NCBI GenBank assembly: GCA_900095095.1
Contig: FMBT01000420.1
Location: 62,001 to 126,000, forward strand
Origin: Fragilariopsis cylindrus CCMP1102
Lineage: Eukaryota; Bacillariophyta; Bacillariophyceae; Bacillariales; Bacillariaceae
Direction: 5' to 3'
Length of the DNA: 64,000 bases
A program made the position numbers and the translations under genes. The notes below the pieces were generated by a model. It saw nothing but the letters and a program-made list of their open reading frames with translations. It was not told the DNA's origin and ran no database searches. This document shows, one piece after another, positions 45,321 through 53,699 of this stretch. Within the stretch, counting starts at the first letter, position 1. Every line of letters starts with the position of its first letter.

Positions 45321-48300
45321 TTGGTGGGATCATATCTGTCTTTGCAGATGTATTTGTTGTGGTTGGTCTGTTATTATTATTATTATTATTAAATTGGCTG
45401 AAGTCTCCTGGAACGTTTGCTGTGTTTGTTGTTTCAACTGTTGTTTGTTCATCATTATCTCCCATTGTTACATCAGTTGATTGTTCATTTATGGTCGCTT
45501 CTATTTGTTCTTCTATCATGTCTTCTGTTGTACCATTTTCATTTTCTATTGTCGATAATGCTGTTGTTTCATCATCGTCTAGTCCATGTTTTGGTCGTTT
45601 GTTGGAGCTTGGTGATTGTTCTTGTGATAGACTGTATTGGCTGTTTGTTAACGTGCTCGCTGGAGTAGATCCTTGTTGTAAATCTATTACTGGTTGTATT
45701 TCACTTATACTTATTGGTGTTCCCTGTCGTCTGTCTTCATTCCTTGTCATTATCATCATAAGGTTGTTCATTGTTGTTGCTTGTTGTATCATCATTTGTT
45801 TCATCGTTTCATTTGTGTTTGCTGTTTCTTTTGCCATTGTAGTTACTACAGTCCCTAATGATTCTACCATCTTTGATACATTTGTCATCATTGTTTTTGC
45901 TGAATCATCCGGTGAAAGATTTGACATAACTGTTCCTATTTCTGCTTGATTTGTTGTTGTCGTTGCTGCTTGGTGTACTGCTGGTGGAGAAGGCCATTGT
46001 TGTAGTGGTAGTGACAGATTGATGTTATGCCTTCCTTTCTTAATGATACTCCTAGGTACTGCTGCTGATGCTGCTTGCAAAGCATTTTGTTCTTCCATTG
46101 AGACGCTTCCATGGTACGAGTACTGTGAGCTCTGCATAGTTCGAATTGGTGTTTTGGGTTTATTTTTGTATCTTTCTCTGATCTTTTGGGCTAGGTTTTC
46201 TGCATGTCCGCTGATTGTTACAGTATCATTCACTAATGGATAATTTTCATATGCTTTGATGCATTCCAATGCTGCTGGTCTGTCACTACTTTCTTGGAAC
46301 TCTTGAAACATTTTCCCAATTGCTTTTCTTGCTGAATCTACTTTATTTGCTGGTACTATTACTATATATTTCCCTTTTGTTGCAGTTTCATTTGTCTCTT
46401 CAATTGATATAGCTCCACAGTTTCCTAGTATAAATTGTTTTACTTTCACCTGTGTAGAATTCACTACCTTTACATTGCCATACATATCATCAAAGACACT
46501 GGGGTGGCAGTTTAGTATGGTGATCGGTTGGAGTTTGTGTTGGAAGTTGGCTGTATCAGCTACTATTTGTCCATATAATTCGAATCCAAGGTGTTGATTT
46601 ACACTTTTGGGGCAGATTCTATAGTGCTCTCCAAGGAGGTTATCCGGTAGCATTGCCAGTAGTTCCATCACCAGTTTTGCTTGTGATTTTGTCGTCTTTA
46701 ATACTATTCCTTCACATACAGATTGGTTGGTATATGCTCCTCCTCTTACTGTTCCTCGGTGGCATTCCACTCTGACATCACTTGACAGGTTCTTTATTTG
46801 TGCTATTTGTTGAGGTGTAAGCTGATCTCCATTCATAATGTCTTTAATTCCATTTTGTATTTTCTTTTCCATTGCTGGTCTGAATACTAATCTGCTATGT
46901 CCTTTTTCAACAAATCCAACATGTTCCAGTGTGTTGTCATTAATGAAAGGGCTGTTCATGTACAGTTGATTATGGTATAAATAATTATGTAGTTTCTTTT
47001 GTAGTTCTTTTTCATTGTGAGGCATTGATACTTTCATAAATGTTTGTTGATTTGTATTGTCCCTATTTCTCATTTGGTCAAAGAAGTCGTCAAATTTTTC
47101 TGGTGTTGTGGGGAAATCATTGTTTATGTTGTTGATATCTCTTGGTACTGGTGATGTAGTTGAATTTGTTGGGTGGAATATAATTGTTGGTTCTCTGTGT
47201 TGCATTTCTCTCATTACATTCTTTATAATAATTTTTCCATCTTTACCAGCTTTATTTGCTGGTCTCCATGCAATTGTAAAAGTATATGTTGCCATGTCTG
47301 TTGGTTCTACTATGGATACTTTTGCACGTCCTCCTCTCTTTCTGTTGTTGTTATTATTACTGTTGTCGCCGTTGTTGTTGTTGTCGTTGTTTCCATTATT
47401 TCCACTATTTCCACTTGTATTATTTCCATTATTTCCTTCACTTCCGGTGGTATTTTCATTTCCATTTCCATCTTCTTCCTGCATTTGATCATCTGTCGCA
47501 CGTTCCGTTGCTAATCTTCTGTTTTCATTATCTCCTGCTTGTTCAATTGCCATTGTTACTATTCTTTCTTTTCCTGATTCTTTTTCTTCACTTGTGTTTG
47601 TAATATTTTTATTCTTTTTATTATTATATTTTTCTTTCTTGTACCTCTCCTCTTTATCTTCTTCTTTATCTTCTTTGTCTTCTTCTTGCTTCTTCTCTTC
47701 TTCTTTATCTTCAATTCGCGGTGGTGTTAAACGGTGGTGTTCACTTTGGTGCTGTCTGTTAAGTTCAAATTCAAATTCAATTCCATTGGTGATAGTACAT
47801 CTGTTGTTTTCATTCTTTTTGTTGTCATTATTTCTGTTTACTTCCATCCGGATCTTCTCTTCTTCTTCTTTTTCTTCTTCTGCTTCGTCTACATCGTTAT
47901 CTTCATCTTCTTCTTCTTCTTCGTCTTCTGTTGTTGGTACTTGTTTCATTAGTTGCTTTGTCATATCGAAAGATGCGTCGTCTGGTATGATACATCTGTT
48001 GTTACGTACAGGTGATTCGATTCGTACTTCCATTGCTCCATGTACTGTCGTTGTTTCCACATTTATGGTTGTTATGACCGAGTCGATAATTGGCCTTTCC
48101 ATGGTTGTTGTTTTGGGTTTGCGTCTTCCATTGGCCTCAATTGTAGTCCATCCTTGTTCATCGGTGTAAGGTATTTTACCATTGTCGCTAATGCCTATAA
48201 TTCCATTTTCACTGTTTTCCTTCAATTTCATCGATTTTTGGTCCAATTTGTTCCTGCTTTGTGCTTCCTTGGTGGATCCTATTGATATGTTGTCATACAT

Positions 48301-48363
48301 GTCTTCTCCATTGCTGTGGCTCCATCCTTGATGGATTAATACTGGCTTTGGTATCATCGTCAA
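45313..48363 (-). CDS. LINE ORF1 protein
   Basis: 1016 aa, minus strand, beginning 121 nt inside the element. About 330 N-terminal residues are charged low complexity (Glu/Lys, Asn/Gly runs). A folded part spans about 340-740, starting at ATYTFTIAWRPANKAGKDGK and including DVRVECHRGTVRGGAY, GEHYRICPKSVNQHLGFELY and KYIVIVPANKVDSARKAIGK; I do not recognise the fold. The last 250 residues are Gln/Thr/Met-rich with a coiled-coil-like stretch. No CCHC knuckle is visible, so nucleic-acid binding is assumed from the usual role of ORF1. It ends in AATGAATAG, where the ORF2 ATG overlaps the stop, suggesting translation by termination-reinitiation. Confidence 0.8.
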   Translation of the reverse strand: MTMIPKPVLIHQGWSHSNGEDMYDNISIGSTKEAQSRNKLDQKSMKLKENSENGIIGISDNGKIPYTDEQGWTTIEANGRRKPKTTTMERPIIDSVITTINVETTTVHGAMEVRIESPVRNNRCIIPDDASFDMTKQLMKQVPTTEDEEEEEDEDNDVDEAEEEKEEEEKIRMEVNRNNDNKKNENNRCTITNGIEFEFELNRQHQSEHHRLTPPRIEDKEEEKKQEEDKEDKEEDKEERYKKEKYNNKKNKNITNTSEEKESGKERIVTMAIEQAGDNENRRLATERATDDQMQEEDGNGNENTTGSEGNNGNNTSGNSGNNGNNDNNNNGDNSNNNNNRKRGGRAKVSIVEPTDMATYTFTIAWRPANKAGKDGKIIIKNVMREMQHREPTIIFHPTNSTTSPVPRDINNINNDFPTTPEKFDDFFDQMRNRDNTNQQTFMKVSMPHNEKELQKKLHNYLYHNQLYMNSPFINDNTLEHVGFVEKGHSRLVFRPAMEKKIQNGIKDIMNGDQLTPQQIAQIKNLSSDVRVECHRGTVRGGAYTNQSVCEGIVLKTTKSQAKLVMELLAMLPDNLLGEHYRICPKSVNQHLGFELYGQIVADTANFQHKLQPITILNCHPSVFDDMYGNVKVVNSTQVKVKQFILGNCGAISIEETNETATKGKYIVIVPANKVDSARKAIGKMFQEFQESSDRPAALECIKAYENYPLVNDTVTISGHAENLAQKIRERYKNKPKTPIRTMQSSQYSYHGSVSMEEQNALQAASAAVPRSIIKKGRHNINLSLPLQQWPSPPAVHQAATTTTNQAEIGTVMSNLSPDDSAKTMMTNVSKMVESLGTVVTTMAKETANTNETMKQMMIQQATTMNNLMMIMTRNEDRRQGTPISISEIQPVIDLQQGSTPASTLTNSQYSLSQEQSPSSNKRPKHGLDDDETTALSTIENENGTTEDMIEEQIEATINEQSTDVTMGDNDEQTTVETTNTANVPGDFSQFNNNNNNNRPTTTNTSAKTDMIPPNE

Positions 48364-48466
48364 CAGTCTCTTTTAGAGGGTTGGTTCAGAGATTTGCGTA
48401 GGATTCTACGTAGTTTCAGTACTGAGGGTATTTAAGTGATATAACTTGAGGTGCGCGTTTTCAATT

Positions 48467-48482
48467 AATTCCAGCTGGAATT
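48467..48482. repeat. 16-bp perfect palindrome at the LINE 5' end
   Basis: AATTCCAGCTGGAATT begins two bases inside the 5' terminus of the element. It may form a hairpin in the RNA or act as a promoter element; no further evidence. Confidence 0.7.
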
Positions 48483-48484
48483 GT

Positions 48485-48498
48485 GCCGATATTATGTG
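48485..48498. repeat. Target-site duplication, right copy
   Basis: Exact 14-nt partner of 37859-37872. Confidence 0.8.
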
Positions 48499-48928
48499 GA
48501 TGTGGATTGTATTCGGAATGAATCTACATTTCGCTACCTGGCTAGTGCGCTATTTTTTGTGAAGCTAAGTACTTTCATTAAACTGGCCTATAAAGCGGAA
48601 ACGCGTTCATGTTTTGAAAATACATAGAAGAAACCGATTTTTGTTTTTAAATAAAAGAAAAAACACATAATATTTGAATCAAACTAGTCCGGTCACTTTT
48701 TTGAAGCAGTCCCAGCAAATTTAAATACCGTGACTAACCGTTGTAAATTAAGAACAAATACAAATAATAAATTAAATCTTTTTTCACACCACATACCTCA
48801 TCATCACAAACACATTAATAGACTAGTATAGCATACAAAACAGAATAGAACGCCCAATCGCAATAGAAATTGCAATCAGTTAACACTACATTTAGCCATC
48901 GCCTTCACCCACAATCGATCCTGGGATC
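48499..48928. other. Upstream region of the hAT-like gene
   Basis: 430 nt of AT-rich DNA between the LINE and the transposase ATG; no ORF. It should hold the promoter and left terminus of the DNA transposon, but no inverted repeat matching the 52.6-kb side could be found by eye. Confidence 0.4.
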
Positions 48929-51265
48929 ATGGAAAATCGAAATCCAAACACATACCGGTATTTTCCTCCAAATCATCGACAACAATCATTCCCACCACCG
49001 TATATACCACCGTACTTTCCACCAATACAACAACAGCAACAGCAACAGCAACAACAACAACCACCACAAGCACAAGGACCATATTCTACTGCTACAAACT
49101 CGCACAGAACTAATGTATGGAAAATTATGGTAGAATCGATGAAATGGACTGCCTCAAGTATACCAGGTCCATTATATGATTATATTGAAAAAGAAGGAAG
49201 CAACAAGAAGAAAGGTTGGTTACGAGAGATGGCAGGTATATCGACATCAAGAAAAGGCAATAAAGAAACAATGGTTTACTATGACTTACTTTTGAGATGT
49301 GCTCCCGAAAAAGCACTTAGAATTAAGATAAACCTACACTTCTATCATGCATTTGATATGAATGCAGAATCACTCCGGTATGCGAGAAATATAAGGACTA
49401 AGAGAAATATAGATGTGACGCCAACATCAATTTTAAAGAGAAGAAGATATAGCCAACCACCATCAACATTAACATTAACAACACCAACATCAACATCAAC
49501 ATCAACAACACCAACATCAACAACAGCAAGTCGTGTTAGTTTATCACCGAATAATTCAGCTTCGAAACACATTTCATTTGAATATGCAGCAAGCACACAA
49601 CAAAATCCACATACCATGAAAACACCAAAACCAATAACCGACACGATATCACAGTTTGATGGAGCTCTCAAACAAAAAACTAGTCTCGATACCGTACAGA
49701 GAAGAAAATGTACTGGTGATATTAAAAAAGGGTTGAAAGAAGTGTATTCGAACTGGAATGGACCACGATTTGATACAGAAGCATTAGTGAGAATGATTGC
49801 ACCAAAATCAGTACAGATAGTACGAAATCAACGAGTTGAAACGCTAGTAAAGAATAATGACTTACTAGTAGACCTTCAAGCCGCATTTAAAAAGAGATAT
49901 AATGGCGATCGACAGGCACAGAACTATTTTGCAGCAGGTATTGCAATGACACCTAACTGTTCTGTGAATAGCGCAGAGACCTTCATTGCTTTTGCTCGGC
50001 AGAGTCTTTTCTATCAGTTTGGATTCGATGCATCGGCAAAAGATATAGCGAGAAGCTCCCCATCAAGTACAACAGTGGCGAATTCTCTCGCAAATTTAGC
50101 TGCCAGTTGTCTCAATGAGAGATTAAAACAAATGAAAGATGCTAAGCATGTATTTCTTACTTGTGACAAAGGTCACCGAGCGGGCGTGGATCATTTCGCT
50201 AAAGTTATATCATGGTACGACCGAAAGAAGACTCAAACTGAATACTTTACACTTGATATGGATCCTGCCGGTAATTCAGATATTGAATGTGCAAAAGCTA
50301 TCAAGAATTCAATGGATCAGAAAGAAGTGGGGCATAAACTGTCCGGTCAAACAACAGATAATGGGGGGGGTGCAACGTTAGAGAGTTTTGCAAAAGAATT
50401 AAAAGGAGAAGAGGTTACAAGTCAAGACTACTATTCTATTGCAAATTGCACTCTACATGACTTATCTTTGGCTGTATCTGTACCGGTAGAGAAAGTTTTT
50501 GGACTTGGTGGGGTAGGCAAAAACAATTTCATGCAGATGCTGCATTCTATATTCGATCTACAAAAATTTTACGGTGGTGGTGAGGTATGGAAGCATGTAA
50601 TGAGAACAGAAATGGACACATGCAATATGCAAAACGAAGACTTACCAAATAAATTTACACAACCTGTTACAACAAGGTGGTGGTGGCTAAGCATATCATG
50701 TCATTTTGCCATCAAATATTGGGATGTATATAAGCGAATAGCACAATCAACAGTAAATACATATGTTAGTTCATCATATGGCAATATTGTAGCATCAAGC
50801 ATCGATGCATTAATGAAAGAAGAATTATTCAAGGGACATACCATATTTGTTCGATGTTATACTAAATTTTTAATCAACCCCCACTTTGATTTCTTACAAA
50901 GCAAAGGGTGTCGATCGAAGACAGCAGGATTCAATTCTGAAGCAATCCTTGTGCGAATGTTTCTGATATATCAAGACTTTGCTTCCGTTCTGGATGAAGG
51001 GTGGAAAAACAGTCCTGAATTTGACTTATTCAATCAACATTTGGTGGCAGATCGAGAGCCGACAGTCAAACAAGCAAGACAAAAGGAATATGAAGATGAG
51101 AATAGACGGCTGAAAGGACCAAAAGACTACATTAAACGACTGAAATCAGCAAATAAATTGAAGAAATCAATATCAAAAGAGCTGAAGAATACAGAAGACA
51201 CACAAAAAGAGATCGATGATATCATATATACAAAACCATCATCTTACAGGGCCTTGCGGCCCTAA
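48929..51265 (+). CDS. hAT-like DDE transposase
   Basis: 778 aa. The N terminus is Pro/Gln-rich. A Thr/Pro/Ser repeat lies at about residues 175-200. The RNase H-like fold seems to begin at AKHVFLTCDKGHRAGVDHF (first Asp), continue with LSGQTTDNGGGATLESFA (the TTDN motif with the second Asp), and reach SIANCTLHDLSLAV (the C-x2-H pattern of hAT proteins). FTQPVTTRWWWLSISCHFA matches the conserved TRW motif. No BED zinc finger was seen. The C terminus is Lys-rich. The stop codon sits in a GC-rich hairpin (AGGGCC-TTGC-GGCCCT, 51248-51263). A second ORF follows in another frame. Assignment to hAT rests on motif spacing, not a search. Confidence 0.6.
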   Translation: MENRNPNTYRYFPPNHRQQSFPPPYIPPYFPPIQQQQQQQQQQQPPQAQGPYSTATNSHRTNVWKIMVESMKWTASSIPGPLYDYIEKEGSNKKKGWLREMAGISTSRKGNKETMVYYDLLLRCAPEKALRIKINLHFYHAFDMNAESLRYARNIRTKRNIDVTPTSILKRRRYSQPPSTLTLTTPTSTSTSTTPTSTTASRVSLSPNNSASKHISFEYAASTQQNPHTMKTPKPITDTISQFDGALKQKTSLDTVQRRKCTGDIKKGLKEVYSNWNGPRFDTEALVRMIAPKSVQIVRNQRVETLVKNNDLLVDLQAAFKKRYNGDRQAQNYFAAGIAMTPNCSVNSAETFIAFARQSLFYQFGFDASAKDIARSSPSSTTVANSLANLAASCLNERLKQMKDAKHVFLTCDKGHRAGVDHFAKVISWYDRKKTQTEYFTLDMDPAGNSDIECAKAIKNSMDQKEVGHKLSGQTTDNGGGATLESFAKELKGEEVTSQDYYSIANCTLHDLSLAVSVPVEKVFGLGGVGKNNFMQMLHSIFDLQKFYGGGEVWKHVMRTEMDTCNMQNEDLPNKFTQPVTTRWWWLSISCHFAIKYWDVYKRIAQSTVNTYVSSSYGNIVASSIDALMKEELFKGHTIFVRCYTKFLINPHFDFLQSKGCRSKTAGFNSEAILVRMFLIYQDFASVLDEGWKNSPEFDLFNQHLVADREPTVKQARQKEYEDENRRLKGPKDYIKRLKSANKLKKSISKELKNTEDTQKEIDDIIYTKPSSYRALRP

Positions 51266-51273
51266 TAATTTTT
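51248..51273 (+). other. GC-rich hairpin over the stop codon followed by T-run
   Basis: AGGGCC and GGCCCT arms with a TTGC loop overlap the last codons of the transposase ORF and are followed by TAATAATTTTT. The shape resembles a bacterial intrinsic terminator, but in this eukaryotic context its meaning is unclear. Confidence 0.45.
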
Positions 51274-51293
51274 GGGGGTTTGCTAGAAACTAA

Positions 51294-52655
51294 ATAATAT
51301 GCTTTTTTGAAAAGCGGGTAGGGATACCCGCTTTGCTTACCCGCTTCCCTAAAAAGCGGGTAGGGGTACCCGCTTTTGATACCCGCTTTGAAAAAAAGCG
51401 GGTAGGGGTAACCGCTTTGCTTAACTGCTTTCCTAAAAAGCTAGATATTAAGAACAGAATTCGCCTGCCAGAAGACGAAACGATCGATATCAACAGAAAC
51501 AACAACAGTACTCGACAAGATACAATATTAAACTTACCACCAACCGAAACCGAAACACGTACAAAAGAGCAGATACAAACTGAATATAACAACAAGCTTT
51601 CCCGTGACGCAACTATATTCGTGAGAGAAGGATTTAATGTGTTAGAACTGCATTTCGGACGGTGGGTTAATTGTCTCATACACTATGGGTTAGCATCAGA
51701 GCCACCAATTTCATCGATGGTGGCAAATTTGATGCTAGGACAACAATTAGAACATCATCATAACGAAAGCACTTACTATTCTACAGTACACAAAAGAGAT
51801 ATCAACCTCGATGCATTCGCTTCATTTCTACAAGATGAATGTAAAGAGTCATCGTTGGTAGAAGTACGCAAACAACTGTATTACATCAAACACAAGAACG
51901 CCATAACAAAAGTAGCAAATGGTGAGAAATTGTGGACAAGTTTAATACCATGTGTGAAAGACTTACGTGAATTTATTGAGGATGTTGTACTCGGCATAGC
52001 ATCAAATCAACAGTTTGTTGAGTTATCTATCAAGGAGGTTCAGAATGTAGTCTGTCAGAACAGATCTGCTGCAACCAAATCAATAATCGGTATCACTCGT
52101 GCGTATTTGAATCGAGAGAAGGCAGCTCATGTAGCAGAAGAGCTCAAAACACATCGATTGCATGCTAATCAATACACAGAAGAAGGAATCAAGGGTGTGA
52201 GACAGATGAAATTCAAATCAAAAGAAGAAGATTTAGAGTCTAGATTCATTGCAAAAAATTCTATAAAAACAATTGCATTGATAAAATGCATAACACATCT
52301 CAATGAAACTGAGAGCACCGAAGATGAAGCAAGGATTTCACGTTTAGCAACAAACCTTAAGACTCAACAAGAAAGCTATCAACGAAAGCTGGACAAAGCA
52401 AAAAAGAAGAAGTATGATGAGGGGCGACTGACCAAGCGAAAGATGAATGATTCTCAAAAGCGGAGAGATGCTGACGAAACTGATATATCAAAAGGACAGA
52501 TACAATTCACAAAATTACAGAAGAAGCATATCGAAGGCGTGAAAGAAGAACTTGTTGCAAGAAATCATGGATTGACAGGTGATCACAATATAACACAATT
52601 AAAAAAGATTCTGAAACTAGCAGTTGAAAGTACAGATGGCAAACAGGTTGCATAA
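51294..52655 (+). CDS. Second ORF of the hAT-like unit, no in-frame ATG at its start
   Basis: The frame opens after a TAA at 51291, reads through the three 42-bp repeats and then encodes about 400 residues: LPEDETIDINRNNNSTRQDT, then helical sequence (NLMLGQQLEHHHNESTYYST, SKEEDLESRFIAKNSIKTIA, a Lys-rich coiled coil). There is no ATG before about 51716, so it must be reached by splicing, frameshifting from the transposase ORF (frame change +1) or recombination. I do not recognise a family. Its last codons (QVA-stop) lie at the left edge of the 180-bp direct repeat, so the true C terminus may have been replaced by insertion of the next element. Confidence 0.5.
   Translation: MICFFEKRVGIPALLTRFPKKRVGVPAFDTRFEKKRVGVTALLNCFPKKLDIKNRIRLPEDETIDINRNNNSTRQDTILNLPPTETETRTKEQIQTEYNNKLSRDATIFVREGFNVLELHFGRWVNCLIHYGLASEPPISSMVANLMLGQQLEHHHNESTYYSTVHKRDINLDAFASFLQDECKESSLVEVRKQLYYIKHKNAITKVANGEKLWTSLIPCVKDLREFIEDVVLGIASNQQFVELSIKEVQNVVCQNRSAATKSIIGITRAYLNREKAAHVAEELKTHRLHANQYTEEGIKGVRQMKFKSKEEDLESRFIAKNSIKTIALIKCITHLNETESTEDEARISRLATNLKTQQESYQRKLDKAKKKKYDEGRLTKRKMNDSQKRRDADETDISKGQIQFTKLQKKHIEGVKEELVARNHGLTGDHNITQLKKILKLAVESTDGKQVA
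51312..51437 (+). repeat. Three tandem 42-bp palindromic repeats
   Basis: Units at 51312-51353, 51354-51395 and 51396-51437. Each begins with a 9-bp-arm hairpin (AAGCGGGTA-GGGR-TACCCGCTT; one mismatch in unit 3) followed by an extra TACCCGCTT-like arm. The unit is exactly 14 codons and stays in frame with the downstream ORF, giving three RVG-PA--TRF-KK peptides. They are GC-rich in an AT-rich setting. Confidence 0.9.
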
Positions 52656-52824
52656 GACCTTTTTCCAACGACAGCCTGCCTGCCGACCATGGATTCCTAT
52701 AGTATGAGCATAGGACGGCCAGATACCAATCAGATGTTCAAATCTTGTTTCACATCCTCTTCTCTCACTTTTCCTTTCTTCATCAACTTGAAACATCAAG
52801 ATGACGAAGAACGTAGTTTGTAGT
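52645..52824 (+). repeat. 180-bp direct repeat, copy A
   Basis: Matches 61969-62147 with a single one-base indel (CCTCTTCTCTC versus CCTCTCTCTC). Starts AGGTTGCATAAGACC and ends ACGTAGTTTGTAGT. The two copies bracket the tyrosine-recombinase retroelement. Confidence 0.95.
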
Positions 52825-53170
52825 AGTAGATAAGCTTTGAGTCTCTTCGAGGTTCCCGACTACAACGACACTACAGAGGAAAAGATTAGCATCAGAGAAT
52901 GAGGCCGACAAGGCAACTTGCGTATACCTACGACACATTCCCTACAGCTAAGTCTGTTCACAATCGGAAATCCACAAATGTATTCCGATAGGCACACAGA
53001 CCTAAGGAAAGAATAGAAAAATAAGGAAAAATATAAAGGAAAGGAATATAAGGATAATCGTATCTAACCACCGAAAGGAGGCAGATCGTTCTACGTGCAA
53101 CACCATGGTCACAGCCATAGGATGCCGTTCTTCCACAAAAAGGCGTAAAACACCTAAAGGAAAAGAAGGA

Positions 53171-53226
53171 GAGGTGCAAGATTGCACCTCAACCGAGGAG
53201 AGGTGCAAGGTGAAAAAGCGCACCTC
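53171..53226 (+). repeat. Two adjacent hairpins
   Basis: Hairpin 1: GAGGTGCAA / TTGCACCTC with a 2-nt loop (53171-53190). Hairpin 2: GAGGTGC / GCACCTC with a 13-nt loop (53200-53226). The same GAGGTGCAA word recurs once more at about 53475. Confidence 0.8.
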
Positions 53227-53312
53227 ACGGCCTAGGAGCGCAAGCCAGTGCCGTAAGATATTGAGGAAGAGGAGCGCTGGCGCTTACAGTACTTTCGTTC
53301 TTCTAGCTCAAC

Positions 53313-53400
53313 ACACACGGAAGCTGGTACTATCACTCGTAAGCAAAATACGTACGACACACGGAAGCTGGTACTATCACTCGTAAGCAAAATACGTACG
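53313..53400 (+). repeat. Two perfect 44-bp tandem repeats
   Basis: Units 53313-53356 and 53357-53400 are identical, from ACACACGGAAGCTGG to AAAATACGTACG. They lie upstream of gag; they may be a promoter or recombination site of the element. Confidence 0.9.
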
Positions 53401-53699
53401 ACCGAAATACTCCGGTTTTAAAACGGTGCAATATTTCGTGTCACAACGAAAAATGGATACCTAACGAAAATCCAAGGAGAGGTGCAAACGAAAACTCCTA
53501 CAATCTCCACAAAGAAACGGATAGGAATTGCAGTTCGAACACGAGAAATCGAACAGTGCATTGAAAAAAAAAAAAAAAAAAAAAAAGGAAGGGTACGAAA
53601 AACAAACGCACACCTATCATAAAACTCATATCGAAACAAGCAAAAGCCTTTGTTTCATCGAACCACGTAAAAAAGTTTCAATTCATCATTACATCAATC

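Larger units (their letters stand above)
37873..48484 (-). mobile_element. Complete non-LTR (LINE) retrotransposon, about 10.6 kb
   Basis: The limits are set by the 14-bp duplication. On the minus strand the order is a 5' leader (48484-48364, starting with a 16-bp palindrome), ORF1 (48363-45313), ORF2 (45320-37971) and a 3' UTR of about 98 nt. The 3' end is AT-rich (TTAAATAATAAGTTATA) without a long poly-A tail. APE-type endonuclease, reverse transcriptase, RNase H and zinc-knuckle features put it near the I/RNase H-bearing LINE groups; the exact clade needs a phylogeny. Both ORFs are open over their full length and the duplication is perfect, which argues for a recent, possibly active copy. 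Confidence 0.85.
52825..53699 (+). other. Leader of the YR retroelement
   Basis: Noncoding stretch of 875 nt. It holds two hairpins made from GAGGTGC/GCACCTC words (53171-53190, 53200-53226), the 44-bp tandem repeat and an A tract of more than 20 nt at about 53563-53586, 115 nt before the gag ATG. Small frames here are not credible. Confidence 0.5.

Noticed and set aside
43843-48285. Many plus-strand ORFs opposite the LINE (for example 47594-48169, 44348-44764, 42625-43260)
   Set aside because: They are antisense shadows of the intact ORF1 and ORF2, rich in Ser/Leu/Cys from reversed Glu/Asn/Lys codons.
51248-51273. Bacterial intrinsic terminator as a sign of bacterial or organellar DNA
   Set aside because: Surroundings are eukaryotic transposon genes without ribosome-binding sites; kept only as a structural observation.
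51312-51437. Possible CRISPR-like array
   Set aside because: The 42-bp units are contiguous with no unique spacers and are read as codons; three copies only.
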